Of a DNA stretch of 64,000 nt, positions 1-9,412 are shown in pieces. Position 1 is the stretch's first letter. Each line of letters opens with the position of its first letter. Under the pieces are notes generated by a model that was not told the DNA's origin, searched no databases, and saw only the letters and a list, made by a program, of their open reading frames with translations. The translations under genes and the position numbers were made by a program. The stretch is from Lachnospiraceae bacterium (lineage in GTDB: Bacteria; Bacillota; Clostridia; Lachnospirales; Lachnospiraceae): assembly GCA_902363825.1 (NCBI GenBank), contig CABJBK010000009.1, positions 62,001 through 126,000 on the forward strand, in the 5' to 3' direction.

Positions 1-262
1 GAATCATTACTTTGACTGCTATGAAGTGGTTGCAAAGGATAAATCAGAAGCGCTTGTTACGTATGTCCAGGTGCTGAACCGTCCGAATTACCACAGTAGA
101 ACGATCTGCCTGAAAGGACTTGATCCGGAAAAGCGCTATAAGCTGGAAGGCGCAGAGAATGAACGGGTTTACCTTGGTGATACCCTGATGAATGCGGGAA
201 TCCGCGTGGAAAATCTGTGGGGGGATTACAAGGGCAGACTGCTTCACTTTGTAGAGGCATAA
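1..262 (+). CDS. alpha-galactosidase (GH36 family), C-terminal end only
   Basis: The reading frame is open from base 2 and stops at 260-262, so the gene begins outside the window and only about 86 codons are visible. The visible part resembles the C-terminal beta-sandwich of GH36 alpha-galactosidases, in particular the ending pattern Y-x-GDTLMNAG followed by WGDYKGRLLHF. Such enzymes remove alpha-1,6-galactose from galacto-oligosaccharides or galactomannan fragments. No catalytic residue lies in the visible part, so activity cannot be judged. A terminator follows about 55 bases after the stop. A second GH36 gene lies at 7265-9397 and the two tails differ. Confidence 0.7.
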   Translation, partial: NHYFDCYEVVAKDKSEALVTYVQVLNRPNYHSRTICLKGLDPEKRYKLEGAENERVYLGDTLMNAGIRVENLWGDYKGRLLHFVEA

Positions 263-316
263 CGATAAAGACCGTCGAAAAAAGAACGGAAAAAGAGAAT
301 GAATGGGAATAAAAAA

Positions 317-358
317 GGGGACTGCACACATCCGGCAGTCCTCTTTCTGTTTTTATTT
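317..358. terminator. bidirectional intrinsic terminator
   Basis: GGACTGC (319-325) pairs with GCAGTCC (335-341). A T-rich tract follows on the + strand and an A-run precedes (311-316), so the hairpin can end both the rightward alpha-galactosidase transcript and the leftward binding-protein transcript. Confidence 0.85.
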
Positions 359-368
359 ACATGGATAC

Positions 369-1349
369 TTATTTGTAATCGGAAACGTTGCTCTTATCTA
401 CTTTTTCAAACGGTACCCAGACGTATTTTCCGTCATCGGTCACGCCGTCCATGGAGCCTGTGGATTCTCCCTTGGCAAGATGAGCAGCAGCCTCAACGGC
501 GGCAGTACCCTGTCCTTTTCCGGACTGGTAAACGGTGAATGCCATATCGCCGTTCTCGATCGCTTCACAGCCGTTTGCGGTGGCGTCAATGCCGAGAACC
601 GGAAGCTTGTCAAGGTCGATGTTTTCCTCTTTGCAGGCGTCAATGATACCGAGAGCCATAGAGTCGTTGTTGCAGATGACACAGTCCGGGGTAACACCGG
701 TGTTCAGGAAAACTTTAAAAAGATCCGCTGCGGTGTCCTGATCCCAGTTTGCATAGTCATCAAATACATAGTTGATCGTTTTGCCGCTTGCCTCCAAGGT
801 TTCCTTGGCACCTTTGGTACGGCCGATCGTAGCGGAATGTGCTTTTGGCCCTTTTAAGATAACGACATTGAGTTCGCTCTTGTCAGAAAGCGCATCCAGT
901 ACATATTCTGCCTGATACTGACCGGCAACTTTTTCATCGGAGCCGACATAGATATATTTGTCTGCTTCGAGGTATTTTTCGTCCGGGCAGCTGTTGATGA
1001 ATACAATCGGCAGGTTACCCGCGTTTGCCTTTAAAGCGACTACGGTATCGATGGATACCGGGCTGCAGATGATGGCGTCATAGCCATCGGATTCTGCTGA
1101 TTTGATAAAAGCGGACTGATTTTCAATCGAGCCCTCCGCATCCTTTACATCCAGCTGAATGCCCTGTTCGGCAGCTGCGGCGGTCGCGCCATCCACGAGT
1201 GTCTGGCGGAAATCATCCATCTCATTTAACGAAAGTAATATCTTAACGCCGTTGTTTCCGGAAGAAGCAGACGAGCTGTTTCCGCATCCGGCAAAGGCTG
1301 TCAGTGCAAAGATGACGGCAGCCATCAGAATTCCAAGTTCCTTTTTCAT
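369..1349 (-). CDS. orphan sugar-binding lipoprotein (type I periplasmic-binding fold)
   Basis: A 326-residue lipoprotein with a signal peptide and a lipobox ending in AGC near residue 21, followed by a Ser/Gly/Asn-rich linker. The body is a type I sugar-binding domain of the ribose/galactose-binding (RbsB/MglB-like) family; it has the usual central segment [16 protein letters not shown] and a late [21 protein letters not shown] region. No permease or ATPase gene lies beside it. Its ATG (1347-1349) overlaps the TGA of the upstream chemoreceptor in an ATGA junction, so the two should be translated together. The likely role is to bind a sugar outside the membrane and present it to the chemoreceptor, but a transporter elsewhere could also use it. 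The ligand is unknown. Confidence 0.85.
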   Translation of the reverse strand: MKKELGILMAAVIFALTAFAGCGNSSSASSGNNGVKILLSLNEMDDFRQTLVDGATAAAAEQGIQLDVKDAEGSIENQSAFIKSAESDGYDAIICSPVSIDTVVALKANAGNLPIVFINSCPDEKYLEADKYIYVGSDEKVAGQYQAEYVLDALSDKSELNVVILKGPKAHSATIGRTKGAKETLEASGKTINYVFDDYANWDQDTAADLFKVFLNTGVTPDCVICNNDSMALGIIDACKEENIDLDKLPVLGIDATANGCEAIENGDMAFTVYQSGKGQGTAAVEAAAHLAKGESTGSMDGVTDDGKYVWVPFEKVDKSNVSDYK

Positions 1350-3370
1350 GATTCGTTCGCTCCCTTCGAAATTTTGAACATGCTGACCTGATCCGCCAGT
1401 TCCTGAGCAGATTCTGTCAGTTCTCTCGCGTCGTTCGCAACGGTCTTGCTGTTGTCCGTGATGTGGTTTGCCTGTTCTACCATGGTATCGGAGGTCGCAA
1501 GGATCTCTTCGGAGCTTGCAGCCTGTTCCTCGGAAATTGCGGCTACGTTGCTCGCAACATCATCTACTTTTTCGACTTTTTCAATGACCTGCTGAACCAG
1601 ACCGCTGACCGCGTCGATGTTGTTAAAGATCGCGTCAAAGGTCTTTAACGCATCCTCAACGAGACGGCTGCTTTCGTTGATATTGCCTGCGCTGTCGTCC
1701 GCCTGGGATACTGCGTCTTTTACCAGATCGTTGATCTCGTGGATCAGATTTTCAATATCGCGTACCGAATCGGCACTGGTCTGCGCGAGCTGTCCGATCT
1801 CACCGGCAACAACTGCGAATCCCTTGCCGGCTTCTCCGGCTCTGGCAGCTTCGATCGAAGCGTTTAAGGAGAGCAGATTGGTCTGATCGGCGATTCCTGC
1901 GATCACGTTGGTGATGTTTGTGATCTCGCTGGAAGCCTTTCCGACTTTGTCGATCGCTTCCTGTAAGTGGAGCACGGAGTCGTTGATGTCGGTCATTGCC
2001 GCGCCGACACGCTGCATATCGGATTTGCCCTGGCGGGAAATGGTGACGGTCTCTTTCATCTTGTCATCCACTTCTTCGCTGTTCTTTCTGGTATCGGCAA
2101 CAACCATCGCAAGAGTGGTTGCGTTCTGGGCGATATCATTGACAGAAAGAGAAAGCTGCTCCACGGTGCTGTTTAATTCCCTCATGGACTGACTCTGCGT
2201 GGTGGAAGCGTCAAGCATCTGGTCGGAGACCGTGTTGCTGTTGTCCGCCTGGGAGTGCAGTTTGTCGGATACACTGTAAATAGATGCGATCATACCGCGC
2301 ATGGTGGAAACGAATTTCTCCACACCGCGTCCCATACGACCGATCTCGTCATTGCTCTTTGTCTTTACTTCCACGGTGAAATCGCCGTCTGTCATCGAGG
2401 TGATGATGGAAGTAAGCTCCTTGATCGGGCGGATCGTAAAGTGGATGACACGTTCGATCAAAACAGCCAGGATCAGAACGGAGATCAGACCTACTAAGAT
2501 CATGTCAGTCCGTACTTTGTTGACATCCTTATAAATAATGGAAGTCGGAATATAGGAAACAAGGATCCAGTCCGTACCGGAAATCTCCGAGAACGCGGTC
2601 ATGTTTCCATCAATCTTTGTCAGAGAGTAATCGCCGTCAGCGACTTTGGCTCCGACATCCTTTAAAAAGGCATCGCCGGAATCACTCAGTTTGGTTGAGA
2701 TCATCGAGCTGTCGCGGTGCGCAAGGATGGAGCCGTCTTTCGGATTCACGAGAAACGCCTGGGCATCATCCATCTCGATGAAGCTGTTTACGATGATACT
2801 GATACGGTCCAAAGACAGATCCGCGGAAATTACCTTTAAGGTATCGGAACCGTCATTTAAAATACCGGAAGCACTGATAACGGCATCTCCGTCTTCGTTG
2901 GTGTAGGCATCGGTAAATTCCATGTTGACACGGGTCAGACCGTCTTTATACCACTCGGAAGAAGCCGGATCGCTGTCCTTCTTGGAAGAATCGTCCGCCG
3001 TGATGAGTGTACCGTTTTCATCTGCAATATAAAGACCATCCGGGTAATTATCGTTAAAGCCGCAGTAGCCGTTTAAGATCTGCTTTAAGGCGGCATCATC
3101 CGGTTTGGTCTGTTCAATCGTCTTTTTGGCTACCTGGAAAGAAGACAGGTTTTCATTTAACCATGCCTCGATCTCGTTCGACTGGTTTTCAATCGAAGAA
3201 CTGAGCAGGTTTTCCGAGTAAGACGATATGATCGACTTGGAAATAAAATAGGATATTCCGGTCAGCACCAGCACAATGATGATGGTGAGCGGAAGAATCG
3301 TTCCAAGAAGTTTGGTCTTAATGGAAAGCATCTTTTCGGGATTCTTTTCATTGGATTGTTTTGGGTTCAT
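1346..3370 (-). CDS. methyl-accepting chemotaxis protein, dCache type
   Basis: A 674-residue transmembrane chemoreceptor. An N-terminal membrane segment (about residues 25-48) is followed by an extracellular region resembling a double Cache domain (motifs such as [11 protein letters not shown] and SEWYKDGL), a second membrane segment near residue 290, a HAMP domain, and the cytoplasmic signalling hairpin with the conserved tip [20 protein letters not shown]. It should control CheA and flagellar rotation. It is divergent from the LacI gene at 3633 and forms a two-gene unit with the sugar-binding lipoprotein downstream, joined by an ATGA overlap. The start has AGAGAGGA upstream at reasonable spacing. 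Whether the Cache domain binds a small ligand itself or docks the binding protein cannot be told from sequence. Confidence 0.93.
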   Translation of the reverse strand: MNPKQSNEKNPEKMLSIKTKLLGTILPLTIIIVLVLTGISYFISKSIISSYSENLLSSSIENQSNEIEAWLNENLSSFQVAKKTIEQTKPDDAALKQILNGYCGFNDNYPDGLYIADENGTLITADDSSKKDSDPASSEWYKDGLTRVNMEFTDAYTNEDGDAVISASGILNDGSDTLKVISADLSLDRISIIVNSFIEMDDAQAFLVNPKDGSILAHRDSSMISTKLSDSGDAFLKDVGAKVADGDYSLTKIDGNMTAFSEISGTDWILVSYIPTSIIYKDVNKVRTDMILVGLISVLILAVLIERVIHFTIRPIKELTSIITSMTDGDFTVEVKTKSNDEIGRMGRGVEKFVSTMRGMIASIYSVSDKLHSQADNSNTVSDQMLDASTTQSQSMRELNSTVEQLSLSVNDIAQNATTLAMVVADTRKNSEEVDDKMKETVTISRQGKSDMQRVGAAMTDINDSVLHLQEAIDKVGKASSEITNITNVIAGIADQTNLLSLNASIEAARAGEAGKGFAVVAGEIGQLAQTSADSVRDIENLIHEINDLVKDAVSQADDSAGNINESSRLVEDALKTFDAIFNNIDAVSGLVQQVIEKVEKVDDVASNVAAISEEQAASSEEILATSDTMVEQANHITDNSKTVANDARELTESAQELADQVSMFKISKGANES

Positions 3371-3548
3371 TCGTATTCATTCCTCTCTAAAATAATATAG
3401 CTTTCTCTGTAAAAATATCATCGGGTCGTTTTTATTATAGGATTTTTGGGGAGAGAATTCAAGGCTGAAATCATTGAATTTGGCGGCGCTGTGGACGATT
3501 TTCGATTAGCTGAAATTAGCCCTGTAAAACAAATGTCGATTTGTAATA

Positions 3549-3577
3549 TTGACAAAATCAGGAATTGACTTTAAAAT
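3549..3577 (+). promoter_or_regulatory. sigma-A type promoter of the LacI gene
   Basis: TTGACA (3549-3554), a 17-base spacer and TAAAAT (3572-3577), about 55 bases upstream of the chosen LacI start. Confidence 0.7.
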
Positions 3578-3581
3578 AAAA

Positions 3582-3600
3582 TTAAGTTTAATTAGCTTAA
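3582..3600. promoter_or_regulatory. possible operator (imperfect inverted repeat)
   Basis: TTAAG (3582-3586) and CTTAA (3596-3600) flank a nearly symmetric AT-rich core just downstream of the -10 box of the LacI promoter. The position would suit autorepression. The lack of a central CG, usual for LacI operators, lowers confidence. Confidence 0.3.
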
Positions 3601-3632
3601 AAAAAGCAAAAAAGTTTTTGAGGGGTGTGCAT

Positions 3633-4670
3633 ATGGCGAAAGCAGTAAAGCTGGCAGACATAGCAGTAAAATTGGGAGTTAGCACCGTTACGGTCTCGAA
3701 GGCGCTTTCCGGACAGAAGGGCGTCAGCGAGCCGATGCGGGAAAAGATAAAGCAGCTTGCGGATGAGATGGGGTACAAACCACCATCGGCGATGAAGCAG
3801 CAGCAGGCAAAGAGTTATAATATCGGTGTGCTGGTATCTGACCGGTATCTGGATAAGTATGATTCGTTTTACTGGAAGATGTATCAGTGTGTGGCGACAA
3901 AGGCAGTGCAGAAGGACTGCTTTACAATGCTTGAAGTAGTCACTTATGAGAATGAAATGGATATTACGCTTCCCAAGATCGTTTTGGAACACAAGGTAGA
4001 CGGTATTGTGATCGTAGGTAAGCTGTCTGGAGAATATCTGAAGGAATTAAAGAAAAGATGCAACATTCCGACGGTATATCTGGATTTCTATGATGAGCAT
4101 GTGATCGAGGATTCCGTGATCTCAAACAGCTATTACGGTTCCTACCTTCTGACCAATTACCTGTTTGAGCAGGGACACAGAAAGATCGCCTATGTGGGAA
4201 CGCTTCTTATCACGGCGAGTATCACCGACCGGTATTTCGGATACGCGAAGTCCATGATGGAACATGGTGTACAGATTCCGAAAGAGTGGGTCATCCCGGA
4301 TCGTGATATGAAATATGGTCTGATCAATTTTGATGGCAAACTTGAGAATTATAAGGATCAGCCGACCGCTTATGTCTGCAACAGTGATCTGACCGCGAGT
4401 TTCCTGATCAAAAAGTTAAATGAGCAGGGACTTTCCGTGCCGGAGGATGTGTCGGTCGTCGGATTTGACAATTACCTGTATCCGGGTCTTTGTGAGATCG
4501 GGATCACGACCTATGAAGTGGATATGAAAGAGATGGCGAGAAAAGCACTCCATATCCTGATCAAGAAGATGAACGGGGAGCATTACCGTCAGGGCATCTC
4601 GATCGTAGAGGGACATATGGTTCACAAAGACAGCGTGAGATCCTTAGAGGGCGGCAGTGAATCAGAGTAA
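3633..4670 (+). CDS. LacI-family transcriptional regulator
   Basis: About 345 residues. The N-terminal helix-turn-helix is clear (VKLADIAVKLGVSTVTVSKALSG), with the hinge helix after it, then a periplasmic-binding-like sensor domain starting near SYNIGVLVSDRY and ending in the usual VGFDNYLYPGL and ITTYEVDM segments. I chose the ATG at 3633 because GAGGGGTG precedes it at good distance and the HTH begins right after; the frame is open further upstream, but that stretch is the promoter. It stands between a divergent chemoreceptor/binding-protein pair and the GH2-GH36 genes, so it probably represses one or both in response to a sugar. The effector is unknown. Confidence 0.9.
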   Translation: MAKAVKLADIAVKLGVSTVTVSKALSGQKGVSEPMREKIKQLADEMGYKPPSAMKQQQAKSYNIGVLVSDRYLDKYDSFYWKMYQCVATKAVQKDCFTMLEVVTYENEMDITLPKIVLEHKVDGIVIVGKLSGEYLKELKKRCNIPTVYLDFYDEHVIEDSVISNSYYGSYLLTNYLFEQGHRKIAYVGTLLITASITDRYFGYAKSMMEHGVQIPKEWVIPDRDMKYGLINFDGKLENYKDQPTAYVCNSDLTASFLIKKLNEQGLSVPEDVSVVGFDNYLYPGLCEIGITTYEVDMKEMARKALHILIKKMNGEHYRQGISIVEGHMVHKDSVRSLEGGSESE

Positions 4671-4782
4671 AGCAGCTTGAAAAAAGTATCTTGATTTTAT
4701 TTCAGAGTTTTGAAATGAGAGAATGGTGCTTTTTGTTTTAGAGAGCCGGATGGCTGGAAAGTAGAAAGGAGAAGGCAAAAAA

Positions 4783-7248
4783 ATGAAGGCAGTAACATTA
4801 AATGGGGCATGGAAGTTTGGGGAGTGTGGCAGTGTAGAGCGATATCCGGTTACAGTGCCGGGGACAGTGCTCTCCGGGCTTTTGGACAATGGAAAGATCG
4901 AGGATCCGTTTTACCGGGACAACGAGTATCAGACCAGAGAATTATTCTGGAAAGACTATGAATTTATCCGGAAATTTGAGGTGGAGGAAAAGCTTCTCTC
5001 GGAGGAAAAGATCCTTCTCGTCTGCGAGGGACTCGATACGCTTGCGGATGTATACATCAATGACACAAAGGTGCTTGCGGCGGACAATATGCACCGTACA
5101 TGGAAAGTCCCGGTAAAGTCGGTGCTGGTGCGCGGAACCAACCGGATCCGGATCAAATTTGGCTCCGTGCTTAAATTTATTGAAAATTATCCGTACCGGG
5201 AAAACCGCGAGATCAGGTATGTTCCCTGCGGCGCGATGAAGGGAAATGAACTGATCCGCAAAGCGCATTCCATGTTTGGCTGGGACTGGGGCCCACAGCT
5301 GATCGATGCGGGGATCTTCCGCGATATTTATCTCGAAGCGTACAGCGGGGCAAAGCTGGATGATGTACATATCAGACAGGAGCACGAGGCGGAGCGCGTA
5401 TGGCTCGATGTGCAGACAAAACTTGACGGAGCGGCAGAGGACGGAGCGCGCATCCGCGTTTCGGTGGAAGGTGAGATCAATACGGAGATCCCGGCGGATG
5501 GAGACGGCAGAGTGAGACTTTTGCTGGAGCATCCGAAAAAATGGTGGCCGAACGGATACGGAGAACAGAATCTTTACACGGTGACGGTGGAACTGCTGGC
5601 GGAGGACGGCAGTGTGCGTGATGTGGTCAAAAAGAGGATCGGGATTCGGACGCTCACGATTAGTCAGGAGAAAGACCGGTGGGGGCAGGAGTTTGCCTTT
5701 ATCGTAAACGGCGTGAAGATCTTTACAAAGGGTGGAAATTATATCCCGGAAGACTGCTGTTATACGAGGATCACAAAAGAGCGGCAGGAATATCTCGTGA
5801 GATCCTGCGTCCGCGCGAACTTCAACTGCCTGCGTGTCTGGGGCGGCGGCTATTATCCGAACGATGCGTTTTACGATCTGTGCGATGAATACGGACTGAT
5901 CGTATGGCAGGATCTGATGTACGCCTGCAATGTATATGATGTGACGGACGCGTTCGCGGAAAACATCAGACAGGAGACACTGGATAATGTGAGACGCCTG
6001 CGCCATCATGCCTGCCTCGGACTCTGGTGCGGAAATAATGAGATCGAGTCGGCGTGGGATCACTGGGGAGATTTCCAGAAGGAGACACCGTATCTGCGTG
6101 CCGATTATGTAAAACAGTTTGAACAGATCCTTCCGCATGCGGTGAGAGAGGCGGATCCGGATACCTTCTACTGGCCGTCTTCCCCGTCTTCCGGCGGCTG
6201 CTTTGACGAACCGGATTCGGAAGACCGCGGGGATACGCATTACTGGGATGTATGGCATGGACAGAAACCGTTTTCGGATTACCGGAAATACTTTTTCCGC
6301 TTCTGCTCGGAATTCGGCTTCCAGTCCTTTCCTTCCTATAAGACAGTGGAAAGCTTTACGGAGGAGGAAGACCGCAATATCTTCTCGAAAGTCATGGAAA
6401 GCCACCAGAAAAATGACGCGGCAAACGGAAAGATGTTATATTATCTCTCCGAAAACTTCCGCTATCCAAAAGATTTTAAGTCCTTGCTCTATGTGACACA
6501 GATCTTACAGGCGATGGCAATCAAAAGCGGTGTGGAGCACTGGCGCAGAAACCGTGGCCGCTGTATGGGAACGCTCTACTGGCAGGTCAATGACAACTGG
6601 CCGGTGGCATCCTGGGCGAGTATCGATTATTTCGGACGCTGGAAAGCGCTGCATTACGCGGCAAAACATTTCTACGCGCAGACGGCGGCGAGCATCTGCC
6701 TGGAGGGAGAGACGGTGGGTGTCTATCTGGAAAACGAAACGATGCGCGGGCAGCAGTATGAGGCGAAGCTTGTCTTAAAGACATTGGACCTTGAAGTGCT
6801 TGACTGTGTGGAGAAAAAAGGCACGGTAAAAGAGCTCTCCTCCGAACTTCTGATAGAAAAGGACTACGGAGAGCTGTTAAAAGTGAGGGATAAAGAAGAA
6901 GTCTTTTTAGAGGCAGTGGTAACACTTTCCGATGGAACCGTGTTAAAGGAGACAGAGATTTTTGTACCGTATAAATATCTGAAACTGAAAAAACCACAGG
7001 TGAAAGCCACGGTCACAGAAGAAAAAGACGAATATCGGATCCACCTTTGTGCCGATACGTTTGTGCCATTCCTGGAACTGGATTTCGCGGATGCGGACGC
7101 GGTCTTTGGTGATAATTATCTGATGCTCACCGAAAAGAAGGAAACCGTGGTCACATTAAAGAAAGAAGATATCACACAGGGAAGCTTCGCAGATGCGGAG
7201 GATCTGAAAAAACGGCTTGTATGCCGCTCTGTGACAGATACTTATTAA
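4783..7248 (+). CDS. beta-mannosidase, GH2 family
   Basis: 821 residues, the normal length for a GH2 beta-mannosidase (EC 3.2.1.25), which removes terminal beta-linked mannose from manno-oligosaccharides. The order is a sugar-binding-like N-terminal domain (with the beta-mannosidase signature DPFYRDNE), an immunoglobulin-like domain, a TIM barrel and C-terminal beta domains. Glu420 in WCGNNE is the expected acid/base and Glu510 in CSEFGFQ the expected nucleophile. The family motif SMFGWDWGPQLIDAGIFRDI is present. There is no signal peptide, so it acts in the cytoplasm on imported sugars. AAAGGAG precedes the start by 11 bases. The GH36 gene follows after 16 bases, so the two are co-transcribed. 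Confidence 0.92.
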   Translation: MKAVTLNGAWKFGECGSVERYPVTVPGTVLSGLLDNGKIEDPFYRDNEYQTRELFWKDYEFIRKFEVEEKLLSEEKILLVCEGLDTLADVYINDTKVLAADNMHRTWKVPVKSVLVRGTNRIRIKFGSVLKFIENYPYRENREIRYVPCGAMKGNELIRKAHSMFGWDWGPQLIDAGIFRDIYLEAYSGAKLDDVHIRQEHEAERVWLDVQTKLDGAAEDGARIRVSVEGEINTEIPADGDGRVRLLLEHPKKWWPNGYGEQNLYTVTVELLAEDGSVRDVVKKRIGIRTLTISQEKDRWGQEFAFIVNGVKIFTKGGNYIPEDCCYTRITKERQEYLVRSCVRANFNCLRVWGGGYYPNDAFYDLCDEYGLIVWQDLMYACNVYDVTDAFAENIRQETLDNVRRLRHHACLGLWCGNNEIESAWDHWGDFQKETPYLRADYVKQFEQILPHAVREADPDTFYWPSSPSSGGCFDEPDSEDRGDTHYWDVWHGQKPFSDYRKYFFRFCSEFGFQSFPSYKTVESFTEEEDRNIFSKVMESHQKNDAANGKMLYYLSENFRYPKDFKSLLYVTQILQAMAIKSGVEHWRRNRGRCMGTLYWQVNDNWPVASWASIDYFGRWKALHYAAKHFYAQTAASICLEGETVGVYLENETMRGQQYEAKLVLKTLDLEVLDCVEKKGTVKELSSELLIEKDYGELLKVRDKEEVFLEAVVTLSDGTVLKETEIFVPYKYLKLKKPQVKATVTEEKDEYRIHLCADTFVPFLELDFADADAVFGDNYLMLTEKKETVVTLKKEDITQGSFADAEDLKKRLVCRSVTDTY

Positions 7249-7264
7249 GGAGGAGGTTTTTCAT

Positions 7265-9397
7265 ATGCAGACAATAGAGATCAAAGAAAACGGCATCTAT
7301 CTTGTGTGGGAGATCGATGAGGAAAATAATTTAAAGCTGCTCCATTTTTCCGCACTGCCGTTTCACCGCGAGGATATCGTGGCGGCAACGACAGAGTACG
7401 GATTCCGCTTTGTGGAGATGAATCTTTCTGGATTTGACCGGCCGTATGAGCGGCACGGCAATAAATATATCGTGACAGCGCCGGGCTGCCGGATGAAATA
7501 TGCGGGGCATACGGATGAGAGGAACGAAAAGGGAAGGCTGCTCAAATTTATCCTGCGCGATGACGTGACGAATGTTTTTGTGGACGCGTATCTGCAGTTT
7601 TATGATGGAGATCCGATCGTCCGCATATGGCAGACGGTGCGGAATGAGGGACATGAACCGCAGACGCTGGAATATCTTTCCTCTTTTAATTATGAGGGCA
7701 TCGAGAAAGAGGGTGTGCTTCCGAGAGATGAAAAGATGAAGATCTATGTTCCACATAACAGCTGGCAGAGAGAGATGAACTGGAAGTGCTATACCCTGCC
7801 GGAGCTTGGCATGGAACTGGTGCAGCCTGTTGAAGACCAGCGGTCTTCCTCCATGATCCGGGTGTCCAATACCGGAAACTGGTCGAGCAAGGAATACCTG
7901 CCGATGGCATATCTGGAAAATACGGAGACAGGAAGCGGCCTGTTTTTCCAGATCGAGCACAACGGCTCGTGGCACTGGGAGATCGGAGACCAGAACGGAC
8001 ATTTGTATCTTGCGGTGAGCGGCCCGAATGAAATCTATTCCCACTGGTACAAAACTTTACAGCCGGGCGACAGCTTCACCGGTGTTCCGGTGGCGGTCGG
8101 TGTGACGGCAGACGGATTTGATGACGCGATGAAGACGCTGACGTCCTACCGCAGAAAGATCCGCAGGGTCAACGCGGACAATGAAAAGCTCCCGATCATA
8201 TTCAATGACTACATGAACTGCCTGTGGGGAAATCCTACGACAGAGGCGGAGTTCCCGCTGATCGATGCCGCGGCGGAGGCAGGATGCGAATATTTCTGCA
8301 TCGACTGTGGCTGGTATGCGGACGGCGACTGGTGGGACAGCGTCGGAGAGTGGAAAGAGAGCCGCAGGCGTTTCCCGAACGGCGTGCGCGAGGTGACGGA
8401 TTATATCCGCAAGAAAGGTATGATACCGGGCGTCTGGCTGGAACTGGAAGTGATGGGGATCTGCTGTGAGACAGCGAAAAAAGTTCCGGATGACTGGTTC
8501 TTTGTACGCCACGGAAAGCGTGTGTATGACAGAAGCAGATATCAGCTGGATTACCGGAACCCTGCGGTGCGCGACTATGCGGATCAGGTGATCGACCGCC
8601 TGGTGCGCGATTACGGCGTCGGCTATATAAAGATGGATTACAATATCGAGCCGGGGATCGGAACGGAATTAAACGCGGACAGTGTGGGAGACGGAATGCT
8701 TGCCCATGAGCGCAGTTATCTTTCCTGGCTGGACGGCGTGTTCGCGCGCTATCCGGATCTCATCATAGAAAACTGTTCGAGCGGCGGCATGCGTATCGAC
8801 TACGCAATGCTTTCCCGTTACAGCATCCAGTCTACGAGCGATCAGGAAAATTATCTGGATTATGCCACGATCGCGGCAAATTCGCCGAGCGGGCTGACAC
8901 CGGAACAGAGCGCGGTCTGGACTTATCCGATGAACCATGAGGAGCAGGTGCCGGAGGACGCGTTAAAAGAAGAAGTTGTTTTTAACATGGTAAACGCGAT
9001 GCTGCTGCGTGTGCATCAGAGCGGTCATCTCGCAAAACTGGATGATGCCAGAAAGGAACTGGTGAAAGAGGGGCTTGATCTTTACAAAAAGATCCGGTCA
9101 GATATCAAAGACTTTTATCCGTTCTGGCCGCTTGGGCTTTCCTCCTATGCGGATGAATGGGTGAGCCTTGGCATGCGCGGAGAAAAGAAATGCTATCTTG
9201 CCGTCTGGCGCAGGGAAGGCACGCAGGAAAGCCGGGTGCTTCCGGTTGCGGGACTGGCAGGCAGAGAAGTGAACGTGCGCTGCATCTATCCTTCTTACGC
9301 AAAAGACGCGTATGCGTGGAATGAGCGGACCGGTACGCTCAGTGTAGAACAGAAAAAAGAAAAAACGGCAAGACTTTACGAACTCACATGGTCATAA
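7265..9397 (+). CDS. alpha-galactosidase, GH36 family
   Basis: 710 residues, no signal peptide, so intracellular. The layout matches GH36: N-terminal beta-supersandwich, a barrel with Asp458 (in IKMDYN) as expected nucleophile and Asp526 (in TSDQENY) as expected acid/base, the motif NCSSGGMRID between them, and a C-terminal beta domain. It should remove alpha-1,6-galactose from galactomannan oligosaccharides (EC 3.2.1.22), exposing the backbone to mannosidase and phosphorylases. A strong AAGGAGGAGG ribosome site precedes the ATG. It is the second gene of the GH2-GH36 unit. The gene ends 15 bases before the stop of the convergent AraC gene and no intrinsic terminator is visible between them. 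Confidence 0.93.
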   Translation: MQTIEIKENGIYLVWEIDEENNLKLLHFSALPFHREDIVAATTEYGFRFVEMNLSGFDRPYERHGNKYIVTAPGCRMKYAGHTDERNEKGRLLKFILRDDVTNVFVDAYLQFYDGDPIVRIWQTVRNEGHEPQTLEYLSSFNYEGIEKEGVLPRDEKMKIYVPHNSWQREMNWKCYTLPELGMELVQPVEDQRSSSMIRVSNTGNWSSKEYLPMAYLENTETGSGLFFQIEHNGSWHWEIGDQNGHLYLAVSGPNEIYSHWYKTLQPGDSFTGVPVAVGVTADGFDDAMKTLTSYRRKIRRVNADNEKLPIIFNDYMNCLWGNPTTEAEFPLIDAAAEAGCEYFCIDCGWYADGDWWDSVGEWKESRRRFPNGVREVTDYIRKKGMIPGVWLELEVMGICCETAKKVPDDWFFVRHGKRVYDRSRYQLDYRNPAVRDYADQVIDRLVRDYGVGYIKMDYNIEPGIGTELNADSVGDGMLAHERSYLSWLDGVFARYPDLIIENCSSGGMRIDYAMLSRYSIQSTSDQENYLDYATIAANSPSGLTPEQSAVWTYPMNHEEQVPEDALKEEVVFNMVNAMLLRVHQSGHLAKLDDARKELVKEGLDLYKKIRSDIKDFYPFWPLGLSSYADEWVSLGMRGEKKCYLAVWRREGTQESRVLPVAGLAGREVNVRCIYPSYAKDAYAWNERTGTLSVEQKKEKTARLYELTWS

Positions 9398-9412
9398 AGT
9401 CCTGCCGGCTGC

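Noticed and set aside
4942..6405. 487-codon open frame antisense to the GH2 gene
   Set aside because: It is entirely inside a clear beta-mannosidase gene, lacks a ribosome site and shows the Arg/His-rich composition of an antisense shadow.
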